Origin: Cesiribacteraceae bacterium YIM B00369
GTDB lineage: Bacteria; Bacteroidota; Bacteroidia; Cytophagales; Cyclobacteriaceae
Reading direction: 5' to 3'
Length of the DNA stretch: 45,438 nt
NCBI GenBank assembly: GCA_017948555.1
Contig: JAFMYY010000031.1
Span: 1-45,438, forward strand
Numbering within the stretch: the first letter of the stretch is position 1; every line of letters begins with the position of its first letter. The translations under genes were made by a program, and so were the position numbers. Below the pieces are notes generated by a model that had not been told where the DNA came from, did not search any database, and saw only the letters and a program-made list of their open reading frames with translations. Below are positions 17,718-25,387 of the stretch, in pieces.

Positions 17718-19700
17718 ATGATAAATAAGCGTTTTTCCTGGGCTGCTTTTGCGTTAAGCATAGCCGTTTCAGTAAATAGTTTTGCGCAGCAGTCAACTGC
17801 TTTCGTGGTTAAGGCCAACCAGCCTGTAACGGAAATTCAGCCAACCATGTGGGGTCTTTTCTTTGAAGACATTAATATGGGTGGCGATGGTGGCGTATAT
17901 GCCGAGTTGGTGAAGAACCGCTCTTTTGAATTTGATACTCCAATGATGGGGTGGAAAGAAATAAAAGAGGGTGGCGCCGAAGGCAGTGTGCTGGTATATA
18001 ATATTGGTGAAAAAAATCCTGCCAACCGCCGTTATGCCCGCGTAAAGGTAAAGTCTGATAATGGTCGCTATGGAATATCCAATGAAGGATTCCGTGGTAT
18101 GGGTGTAAAAGAAGGAAAGCAGTATGATTTCTCTGTGATGGCCCGCCAGCAAAACGGAAGCAATTTCACGCTTACCCTTGAGCTTGTAAATGAAAGCGGA
18201 CAAAAAATTGGTACTGCCACCGTTACCCCTGAAGGTACAGAATGGAAAAAGTATACCGCAAGCTTTACAGCTTCTGCCACTGAACCTAAGGCAACATTAA
18301 ACCTCTGGACCAAAGGTAAAGGAGAAATCGATATTGACATGGTCTCCTTATTTCCAAAAGAAACCTGGAAAGGCCGTCCCGGAGGATTAAGAGCAGATAT
18401 GATCCAGCTTTTAGCGGATATGAATCCCGGTTTCCTGAGATTCCCCGGTGGCTGTATTGTAGAAGGCCGTACTCTTGATGAAAGGTATGAGTGGAAAAAA
18501 ACCATTGGTCCTGTGGAAGACCGCGATTTGATTGTTAACCGCTGGAATACAGAATTTGACCACCGTCTTACTCCGGACTACTACCAGTCTTTCGGTCTTG
18601 GCTTTTACGAATACTTTCTTACTGCAGAAGATATTGGAGCTGAGCCTATTCCAATTCTGAATGCAGGTATGGCATGCCAGTTTAATACCGGCGAAGTAGT
18701 GCCAATGGATCAGTTAGAGCCTTACATTCAGGATGCGTTGGATCTAATTGAATTTGCTAATGGACCAGCTGATTCTGAATGGGGTAAAAAGCGTGCCGAA
18801 ATGGGCCACCCTAAACCATTTAACATGAAGTACCTTGGGGTAGGAAACGAGCAGTGGGGAGAGCAGTACATTGAGCGATTCGATGCATTTGAGAAAGTGC
18901 TGAAAGAAAAGCATCCTGAAATTACACTTGTTACCACTACCGGCCCTTTTCCTGCAGGCGACCGCTTCGATTACCTGAATAAGGAATTGCGGGACCGTAA
19001 TGTGGAGCTTATTGATGAGCATTATTACAATACCCCAGAGTGGTTCCAGCAGAATGCCACCAGGTACGATAGCTACGACCGCAACGGACCTAAAATTTTT
19101 GCGGGTGAGTATGCCGCCCAGAGTGTGGCAATTGCGAGCCCTGACAATAAGAATAACTGGTTAACAGCAATGTCTGAAGCTGCTTTTATGACTGGCCTGG
19201 AGCGTAATGCCGAGGTGGTGGTAATGGCTTCTTATGCGCCTTTATTTGCTCATGCCGAAGGCTGGCAGTGGACTCCTGACATGATATGGGTTGATAACCT
19301 GAAAGCACAGGGCACACCTAATTATTATGTGCAGAAGTTATTTTCCACTAATGCAGGAACGCATGTGGTTCCTATGCTGCTTGACAATAAAGCAGTAACC
19401 GGTCAGGATAAGTTGTTTGCATCAGCGGTAATTGATAAGAAAACCAACGAAGTTATCCTTAAAATTGTAAACACCTCGGACAAGGCACAGTCAAAAGAAG
19501 TGTTGCTGGAAGGTGTTAAAAAACCTGGCAGAAAAGGAACTGTCACTGTATTGAAAAGTGATAACCTGGACGCTATGAACACCCTGGATAAGCCTGCACA
19601 AATTGTTCCTGTGGAGCAGCCCCTTAAAGTAAGAGGAAACAAGCTTAACCTTGATCTTGCTCCTTATTCCGTATCGGTTGTAAGGGTAAAAATGAGTTAA
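17718..19700 (+). CDS. GH51 alpha-L-arabinofuranosidase, long form with CBM4-like domain
   Basis: The 660-residue secreted enzyme has a signal peptide ending SFAQ (about 24), with no lipobox and no sorting domain, so it is probably periplasmic. After an initial QPTMWGLFFEDIN strand, a CBM4-like jelly roll is inserted (about 80-215). The (beta/alpha)8 barrel holds the acid/base Glu378 in GVGNEQWG and the nucleophile Glu464 in IFAGEYA. A C-terminal beta-sandwich ends in the typical APYSVSVVRV. GH51 enzymes remove terminal alpha-L-arabinofuranosyl units from arabinan and its oligosaccharides. It is a single-gene unit: operators upstream, terminator at 19804. It differs from the shorter GH51 at 25388. 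Confidence 0.93.
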   Translation: MINKRFSWAAFALSIAVSVNSFAQQSTAFVVKANQPVTEIQPTMWGLFFEDINMGGDGGVYAELVKNRSFEFDTPMMGWKEIKEGGAEGSVLVYNIGEKNPANRRYARVKVKSDNGRYGISNEGFRGMGVKEGKQYDFSVMARQQNGSNFTLTLELVNESGQKIGTATVTPEGTEWKKYTASFTASATEPKATLNLWTKGKGEIDIDMVSLFPKETWKGRPGGLRADMIQLLADMNPGFLRFPGGCIVEGRTLDERYEWKKTIGPVEDRDLIVNRWNTEFDHRLTPDYYQSFGLGFYEYFLTAEDIGAEPIPILNAGMACQFNTGEVVPMDQLEPYIQDALDLIEFANGPADSEWGKKRAEMGHPKPFNMKYLGVGNEQWGEQYIERFDAFEKVLKEKHPEITLVTTTGPFPAGDRFDYLNKELRDRNVELIDEHYYNTPEWFQQNATRYDSYDRNGPKIFAGEYAAQSVAIASPDNKNNWLTAMSEAAFMTGLERNAEVVVMASYAPLFAHAEGWQWTPDMIWVDNLKAQGTPNYYVQKLFSTNAGTHVVPMLLDNKAVTGQDKLFASAVIDKKTNEVILKIVNTSDKAQSKEVLLEGVKKPGRKGTVTVLKSDNLDAMNTLDKPAQIVPVEQPLKVRGNKLNLDLAPYSVSVVRVKMS

Positions 19701-19803
19701 TATAAAGCCCCTGTATTCAGGAAACTCCTTTATTCTATTAAGTAGTTCAAAGTTTCTGAAATAAGGCTGCGATAAGATACCGGCTGCTCTAATGATGAAG
19801 AGC

Positions 19804-19847
19804 AAAAAAAAAGAGGTTGTCTCAATAGGGGCAATCTCTTTTTTTTG
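19804..19847 (+). terminator. Terminator after GH51 (17718)
   Basis: AAAAAAAAGAGGTTG (19805-19819) pairs with CAATCTCTTTTTTTT (19832-19846), with one mismatch and a T-run. Confidence 0.8.
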
Positions 19848-20020
19848 TCACCCGCCAAATCTTTTCGAACATAAAAAGCTGAATAAAAAAACCTTTATAA
19901 GCTTTATGTGTTAAACCTACGTTTAATGAAATTTAGTTTGTTTTGTCGGATCAGGTAAATCATTGAGAAAAAGCTGAAATTTGTGGAAAAAGCATTATAT
20001 AATTTTGATGTAAGTTTTTT

Positions 20021-20039
20021 AAGTGTTTTATTTACCTTT
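20021..20039. promoter_or_regulatory. AAGTGTA-N5-TACACTT-type operator, T9SS-exported GH43
   Basis: AAGTGTT-TTATT-TACCTTT keeps both half-sites with one change each. No tandem partner is seen at 28 bp. Confidence 0.5.
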
Positions 20040-20122
20040 ATAAGCAGGCGGGAAAATCAGCCGCTATAAAAGTTTGATTGTTTTTGAATTTGCTTTATCG
20101 GGGGACAAAAATCCCGGAACAT

Positions 20123-20233
20123 AACAACGTTTACATTATTCATGAATGTTGCCTTAAATTTTTTAGTAAAGAGATTTTTATAGTGGAGTTTCCTGAAGCG
20201 CTTTTTCTTGCCCTCAGACTGACAACGATTGCA
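20123..20233. promoter_or_regulatory. Two LacI-like sites before T9SS-exported GH43
   Basis: TAACAACGTTTACA (20123-20136) and TGACAACGATTGCA (20220-20233) match TGNAANCGNTTNCA with two and one changes respectively. Their right half-sites are intact. Confidence 0.35.
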
Positions 20234-20364
20234 TTTATGTGAAAGGCCCCGTGTGTTTGTTTAATCTGACAGGAGTATCGTTTATATGGGAGCGCCCCGG
20301 GAATTTTTTCTGACTAAGGATACAGGCTCAAATAAAAGAGCTTTCTTATATATTTTTAACCTGA

Positions 20365-22140
20365 ATGTCTGTTATCATGAAACAAAACCAACTTTTAACC
20401 AATTTTTTGCCAGCTGATTCCCACTGGCGTCTATCCCTTTTGCAGCCTTCCGGAAAGGTCCTTTCCCGAAGATGGCCTTTACCATTACTTGTCTTTATTA
20501 TGTTCCTGCTGAGCTTTCAGGCTTTTGCAGTTGATTTTACAGGTAATATAAATTCCCATGACCCTGCCACCATTGTAAAAGATGGAAGCAGGTATTATCA
20601 TTTCACCACCGGTAATGGTATTTGGTATTCCTATTCCGATAATCTGACTAACTGGACTGCCGGTGGTACTGTGTTTCCGGCGGGGCAGTGGCCTTCCTGG
20701 ATAAATTCTGCTGTGCCGGGTTTTGCCGGGGAATTCTGGGCACCGGGTATCATCCAGATGAATGGATATTTTTATTTGTATTACTCTGTTTCCACTTTTG
20801 GTTCGTCACGTTCTGCTATCGGAGTGGTGAGGACTGCCTCTTTAAATAACCCAAACTGGCAGGATCTGGGTATGGTGGTTAGCTCAAATGGAGGAAGTAA
20901 CGAGATTAACGCAATCGATGCAGGTATGTTCCGGGATACCAACGGCAGGGTGTATATGACCTATGGTTCCTGGTTTGGTGGTATAGGCGTGGTGGAAATC
21001 AATCCTTCCACAGGCAAAACGACAGGCAGCACCACTCATATTTATGCCGGAGGGCATGAAGATATTGAGGCTCCTTATATTATGAAAGAGGGAAATTACT
21101 ACTATCTTATCGTCAATAAGGGAAAATGCTGCCAGGGTCTTGAAAGTACTTACCGCCTGAGGATCGGTCGGTCCACAAGCATTACCGGCCCATATAGTGG
21201 CTGGAGAGATTTGCTGACCAGTTCAGGAAAGTATGTGGGGCCGGGTCATTTTGGTCTGCTTCGGGAAGGTGGTTGTAACTATGTTTCCACCCATTACTAT
21301 GATGGAAGTGATAATGGAAGAGCTAAGCTTGATATCCTGAAAATGACTTTTTCTAATGGATGGCCTGCGCTAACCAGGAACTTTACCTTTGGTGATTGTT
21401 CTGAGCCAAACCCCGGACCAACTCCCGGCGCATCTTACTATCAACTACGAAACAGGGGTACAGGGTTGCTTTTGGATGGTATGGGACGTACCTCAAATGG
21501 TAGTGCCGCCGGGCAGTATGCTAATACTACTCATAATAATTCGCAATGGGAGATCATTCCCAATGGAAGTTACTTTCAATTACGAAACAGGGGTACAGGA
21601 TTGGTACTGGATGGCATGGGAGAAACTGCTAATGGTTCGGATGTAGGCCAGTGGGCCAATACCACGCACGTAAATTCCCAATGGAGCCTGCAACAATACA
21701 GTGGAAATTATTACAGGCTTCAGAACCGGGGTACAGGCTTATATCTTGATGGTATGGGCCGAACAGCAAACGGAAGTGCTGCCGGCCAGTGGGCCAATAC
21801 TGCTCATGTAAATGCGCAGTGGGAACTAATCCTTGTTTCCGGGGCAGCTATAGCATCCTCATCTTTTAATGAAGAGCTGAAAGTGGTTAGTAATGAGAAG
21901 ACTGATGAGGTGAGGGTATATCCGAATCCGGCATCGGATGTTTTAAATATTTCTTTACCTTCAGAATCCGGCATCGGGCCAAAAGTGAAATTGGTTGATG
22001 CGGCTGGTAAGCTGGTACGGGAGTCTGCTGTTGCAGGAAACAGCTTGCAGTTAAATGTGGCGTCTGTGAGCCAGGGCTTTTATATTCTTATTATTGAAGA
22101 TGGCCAAAAAGTTATTAAACAAAAAATAATGATAGAATAA
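20365..22140 (+). CDS. T9SS-exported GH43 arabinanase with ricin-type beta-trefoil domain
   Basis: The 591-residue product has a long n-region and a signal peptide ending QAFA (about 55); the true start may be Met5 (20377). The GH43 propeller (about 57-345) has Asp66 in SHDPAT, Asp185 in AIDAGM and Glu235 in IEAPYI; WAPGIIQMNGYFYLYYS and the CCQG segment match endo-1,5-alpha-L-arabinanases. Three beta-trefoil repeats (about 357-398, 402-441, 448-489) of the ricin/CBM13 kind follow, each with QLRNRGTGL-like and DGMG motifs. The end (about 515-591) is a type A T9SS sorting domain, VYPNPASDVLNISL ... GFYILIIEDGQ. It should be released or surface-bound and act on intact polymer. It is the only enzyme here with this sorting domain. 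It is a single-gene unit between operator and terminator. Confidence 0.92.
   Translation: MSVIMKQNQLLTNFLPADSHWRLSLLQPSGKVLSRRWPLPLLVFIMFLLSFQAFAVDFTGNINSHDPATIVKDGSRYYHFTTGNGIWYSYSDNLTNWTAGGTVFPAGQWPSWINSAVPGFAGEFWAPGIIQMNGYFYLYYSVSTFGSSRSAIGVVRTASLNNPNWQDLGMVVSSNGGSNEINAIDAGMFRDTNGRVYMTYGSWFGGIGVVEINPSTGKTTGSTTHIYAGGHEDIEAPYIMKEGNYYYLIVNKGKCCQGLESTYRLRIGRSTSITGPYSGWRDLLTSSGKYVGPGHFGLLREGGCNYVSTHYYDGSDNGRAKLDILKMTFSNGWPALTRNFTFGDCSEPNPGPTPGASYYQLRNRGTGLLLDGMGRTSNGSAAGQYANTTHNNSQWEIIPNGSYFQLRNRGTGLVLDGMGETANGSDVGQWANTTHVNSQWSLQQYSGNYYRLQNRGTGLYLDGMGRTANGSAAGQWANTAHVNAQWELILVSGAAIASSSFNEELKVVSNEKTDEVRVYPNPASDVLNISLPSESGIGPKVKLVDAAGKLVRESAVAGNSLQLNVASVSQGFYILIIEDGQKVIKQKIMIE
21433..21831 (+). 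repeat. Three in-frame repeats encoding the beta-trefoil
   Basis: Units at about 21433-21558, 21568-21687 and 21706-21831 encode the three trefoil lobes. They share long runs such as CGAAACAGGGGTACAGG and GGCCAGTGGGCCAATAC between pairs of units, which points to recent internal duplication or conversion. Confidence 0.8.
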
Positions 22141-22162
22141 TCAATCTCCTGTATTTAGTACG

Positions 22163-22201
22163 AAAAAGAGGCTTTCCGGCAATGGTAAAGCCTCTTTTTT
22201 G
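22163..22201 (+). terminator. Terminator after T9SS-exported GH43
   Basis: A perfect 13-bp stem, AAAAAGAGGCTTT (22163-22175) with AAAGCCTCTTTTT (22187-22199), ends in a T-run. Confidence 0.85.
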
Positions 22202-22625
22202 TTTGCGCTGTATGCCTGGCTCTGGTGTTTTTTCAGTTGGAAAATCTTTTAAATTCCGGGAGTTTCTGATTTTCAGCCTGCCTGAAATATGGTTTTCATG
22301 GAAAAGGATCCTGATTCACCCCGGGCAGCGGCCCGGAGGTTTTGGAGAATGCTTTTTTTTGACGATTATCTTATCACAATTTGTCGGGGGTTTATTTTTA
22401 CTTTAATTTATTAAGTGTTATTTTTACATTTATGGTATTGGATATTCTTTCTTTTTGAGGTGGATTATCTTTAAAAATAAGGGCATCGATGGTGTTCATA
22501 TGGATATTCAAAGATGATTGAATGTATAAATTATTTGAAAACATACAATCATTAGGAAGTTGTGCTTTTTTTTCCAAGTTTTCGCCTGCGATCGGTTTAA
22601 AATGAGAAAAGATTAAAAACACTAA
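22202..22625. other. Leader of the four-gene GH cluster
   Basis: No gene is supported here. One open frame (22182-22406) starts inside the preceding terminator and has no family features. The operator at 22413 is the only recognised element. Confidence 0.45.
22413..22431. promoter_or_regulatory. AAGTGTA-N5-TACACTT-type operator, GH43-GH43-GH51-GH43 cluster
   Basis: AAGTGTT-ATTTT-TACATTT matches the family with one change in each half. It lies 194 bp before the first start codon of the cluster. Confidence 0.5.
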
Positions 22626-23708
22626 ATGAAATACACATCCAATTTCAGGATTTTAACCTGCGCTCTGTGGGTTATCTCTTTTACCGCCCTCTCTGCAAGG
22701 GTGGCTGCTCAATCTTCCAGTACCATGCCATCTTCAGAAATCAGGGTGCATGATCCGGTAATGATCCGCCAGAACGGTACTTACTATCTCTTTTCTACAG
22801 GCTATGGTATTTCTGTTTTTTCCTCTCCGGATATGAAAAACTGGAAACGTGAAAAGCCTGTGTTTGCAACTCCTCCTGAATGGGCAGTCGCAACAGTTCC
22901 GGATTACAAAGGCCATACATGGGCTCCGGACATTGCTTTCCGCAATGGTGTTTATTACCTGTATTACTCAGTATCTTCTTTCGGGAAAAATACCTCGGCC
23001 ATAGGGGTGGCAACTAATACCACTCTCAATCCTGAGGATCCTTCCTTTAAATGGGTAGACCATGGTAAAGTGTTGCAATCGGTTCCGGGCAGAGATGAAT
23101 GGAATGCAATAGATCCAAACTTAATATTTAATGAGGAAGGGCAGCCATGGTTAACTTTTGGTTCTTTCTGGAACGGGATAAAGCTGGTGAAGCTCGATAA
23201 GGGCCTGAAAGAAGTTGCTCAGCCGGAGCATTGGTATACCATTGCAGCCCGTCCTGAGGGAAATCCTGAAATTCAGGGGCAGGAAAACGGAAGAAATGCT
23301 ATTGAAGCACCTTTTATCTTTAAGAAAGATAACTCATACTACCTGTTTGTTTCTTTCGATTACTGCTGTAAAGGGGAGAACAGCACCTATAAAATGGTTG
23401 TGGGCCGGGCAGATAATTTAGTTGGCCCTTATCTTGATAAAGCAGGAAAATATATGGTTGATGGCGGAGGTACTTTAGTGCTGGAAGGAAACAGGGACTG
23501 GCACGGGGTAGGGCATAATTCAGTTTATAATTTCGATGGTACCGATTATCTGGTGTTTCATGGATATGATGCTGCTGACGAAGGTAAGCCAAAACTAAGA
23601 ATTGAAAAGCTGGAATGGACACCGGATGGATGGCCTGTGGTAGCCGCTCAGGACTCAAAAGCTAATCCGGTGCCGGCAAAAAAAGATAAAAAGAAAAAAC
23701 AAAAATAG
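22626..23708 (+). CDS. GH43 endo-1,5-alpha-L-arabinanase, single-domain secreted form
   Basis: The 360-residue enzyme has a signal peptide ending RVAAQ (about 29) and no lipobox. The propeller alone fills the protein: Asp43 in VHDPVM, Asp163 in AIDPNL, Glu227 in IEAPFI. HTWAPDIAFRNGVYYLYYS and the FDYCCKGENSTYKM segment are characteristic of arabinan endo-hydrolases; the CC-K/Q-G feature is shared with the T9SS-exported GH43 at 20365. The C-terminus is a strongly basic tail (KKDKKKKQK). It starts a cluster of four GH genes read in the same direction, with gaps of 112, 52 and 22 bp. It is probably periplasmic, acting on imported oligosaccharides. Confidence 0.9.
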   Translation: MKYTSNFRILTCALWVISFTALSARVAAQSSSTMPSSEIRVHDPVMIRQNGTYYLFSTGYGISVFSSPDMKNWKREKPVFATPPEWAVATVPDYKGHTWAPDIAFRNGVYYLYYSVSSFGKNTSAIGVATNTTLNPEDPSFKWVDHGKVLQSVPGRDEWNAIDPNLIFNEEGQPWLTFGSFWNGIKLVKLDKGLKEVAQPEHWYTIAARPEGNPEIQGQENGRNAIEAPFIFKKDNSYYLFVSFDYCCKGENSTYKMVVGRADNLVGPYLDKAGKYMVDGGGTLVLEGNRDWHGVGHNSVYNFDGTDYLVFHGYDAADEGKPKLRIEKLEWTPDGWPVVAAQDSKANPVPAKKDKKKKQK

Positions 23709-23820
23709 TTTAAAAATAAACCTTGTTTAACCTCCCCTTGCAGGAGCAGGGAAATGCTATGGTTCTGCAGCCCGTGGAGAGTAAGTGCAGGGTTTTTACC
23801 TAATCAATAATTACACCAAT

Positions 23821-25335
23821 ATGCTAAAAGTTTTCAAATCCGCTGCAGCCTTTTCCCTTGCAGTTTTTTGTTTGTTTTCCTGCCAGACAGGTAAGGAGCA
23901 GGCTGAACAGAGCTCCGCTGAATTTAAAGGTCCGGATTGGGAGGATGATTACAGCTCCATCACAGATATTGAGCACTATAAAAAATGGGGCACCTTTAAT
24001 GTGCATGACCCTTCTGTAATTAAGGCGGACGATTATTACTATATGTATTCTACCGATGCCATATGGTACCCACAGGGTGCTGTAAGGGAATCAGATACTA
24101 TTAAGACCGGTAATATGCATGTTCGCCGTTCGAAAGACCTGGTGAACTGGGAATTTGTAGGCTGGGCGTTCGATAGTGTACCTGCAGAGGCCGATGCTCA
24201 TATTAAAGAAGCCTCTGGTGGTAAGGATAACGGAGGAATATGGGCTCCCTATATTCAAAAACATAATGATACCTACCGTCTTTATTATTCGGTTTCGGTT
24301 TTTGGCGCAAATACCTCTGCCATAGGCCTGGCAACAAGTAAATCACCTGAAGGGCCATGGGAGCAGCAGGGCCTGGTGGTAAAAACTTTTGAAAAGGATC
24401 CTGTTAATGCCATAGACCCCAGCATTGTGGTTGATGCCAAAACCGGAAAATACTGGATGGCTTACGGATCATATTTTGGCGGATTATACGTTGTGGAATT
24501 AAACCCTGAAACAGGCCTTGCTAAAACACCAGGCGATTTAGGTAAGGTAGTTGCCCGTCGTGCGGAACCAAAAACCAGAATTATTGAGGCTCCTGAGGTT
24601 ATTTATAATCCTGAAACAGAAAAATACTACCTGTTTGTGTCATACGATGCCCTTTTTACTCATTATAATGTCCGTGTAGGCAGAGCCGATAACCCTGAAG
24701 GACCTTATCTGGATATGTTCGGCAAAGACATGGCCGAAACCACTAATAACTACCCGGTATTAACCTATGCTTACCGCTTCGACGGCCACCCGGGCTGGGC
24801 AGGGGTAGCACATTGTGCAGTACTTAATGACGATGGAAAATTCTTTATGTTCCATCAGGGAAGGCTGTCGCCTGAAAACCTGGCGATGGTGCTGCATGCA
24901 AGAGAAATCTTCTGGACTGAAGATGGCTGGCCTGTTGTATCTCCGGAGCGTTATGCAGCAGTGCCCGAAGCTCCTGTTGAGGAAGGCGATGTAACAGGAG
25001 AATGGGAATACATGCATTTAGCTGAGGTAAAGGATACGGTAACGCTCTGGCAGGGCCAGATCCCTCCCGGCGGCTGGCATTACAGCAAAGAAATGTTTAA
25101 TAATTCCCAAAAGATAGAGTTGCTGCCTGGTGGCGAAGTTGCGGGCAGCATTGACTTTGATACCTGGAAACTGGAAGATAAAAAACTTCAGCTGAGTAAG
25201 TCTGGAAATGCCGGAGTTCAGGAAGTGTTTCTGGCCCATGGCTGGGATTGGGAAAACGACAGAAAGACAATTATTCTGACAGGTCTTGCGGAAGATGGAT
25301 TCAGTATCTGGGGTAAAAAGGCAGGGCAGGATTAA
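23821..25335 (+). CDS. GH43 endo-arabinanase-like lipoprotein (third copy)
   Basis: I chose the ATG at 23821, 12 codons inside the longest frame, because it gives a clean lipoprotein signal (VFCLFSC, Cys21). The 504-residue product has GH43 residues Asp63 in VHDPSV, Asp199 in AIDPSI and Glu256 in IEAPEV, then blades with WAPYIQKHNDTYRLYYS, and after PERYAAVPE the same C-terminal beta domain as the lipoproteins at 7797 and 15598, ending SIWGKK. Unlike those two, the residues after the cysteine (QTGKEQ) are a weak surface-export signal. It is likely an endo-arabinanase or arabinosidase of the outer membrane. It is second in the four-gene cluster. Confidence 0.88.
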   Translation: MLKVFKSAAAFSLAVFCLFSCQTGKEQAEQSSAEFKGPDWEDDYSSITDIEHYKKWGTFNVHDPSVIKADDYYYMYSTDAIWYPQGAVRESDTIKTGNMHVRRSKDLVNWEFVGWAFDSVPAEADAHIKEASGGKDNGGIWAPYIQKHNDTYRLYYSVSVFGANTSAIGLATSKSPEGPWEQQGLVVKTFEKDPVNAIDPSIVVDAKTGKYWMAYGSYFGGLYVVELNPETGLAKTPGDLGKVVARRAEPKTRIIEAPEVIYNPETEKYYLFVSYDALFTHYNVRVGRADNPEGPYLDMFGKDMAETTNNYPVLTYAYRFDGHPGWAGVAHCAVLNDDGKFFMFHQGRLSPENLAMVLHAREIFWTEDGWPVVSPERYAAVPEAPVEEGDVTGEWEYMHLAEVKDTVTLWQGQIPPGGWHYSKEMFNNSQKIELLPGGEVAGSIDFDTWKLEDKKLQLSKSGNAGVQEVFLAHGWDWENDRKTIILTGLAEDGFSIWGKKAGQD

Positions 25336-25387
25336 GGATTGGCAGCAATAGAATAATTTATAATTACATTAATTTTTTTTAAGAAAA

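Larger units (their letters stand above)
19848..20364. other. 517-bp regulatory leader without a gene
   Basis: No open frame with coding character is visible. The region contains the operator at 20021 and two LacI-like sites at 20123 and 20220. It should hold the promoter of the T9SS-exported GH43 gene. Confidence 0.5.

Noticed and set aside
22182-22406. 74-codon open frame after the T9SS-exported GH43
   Set aside because: Its start codon lies in the loop of a perfect terminator and the protein has no recognisable features.
22587-22600. LacI-like match TGCGATCGGTTTAA
   Set aside because: Two key positions differ and it overlaps the expected leader close to the start; too weak.
23785-23820. 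Earlier start for the third lipoprotein GH43
   Set aside because: The extra 12 residues would push the lipoprotein signal inward; the ATG at 23821 gives a normal signal.
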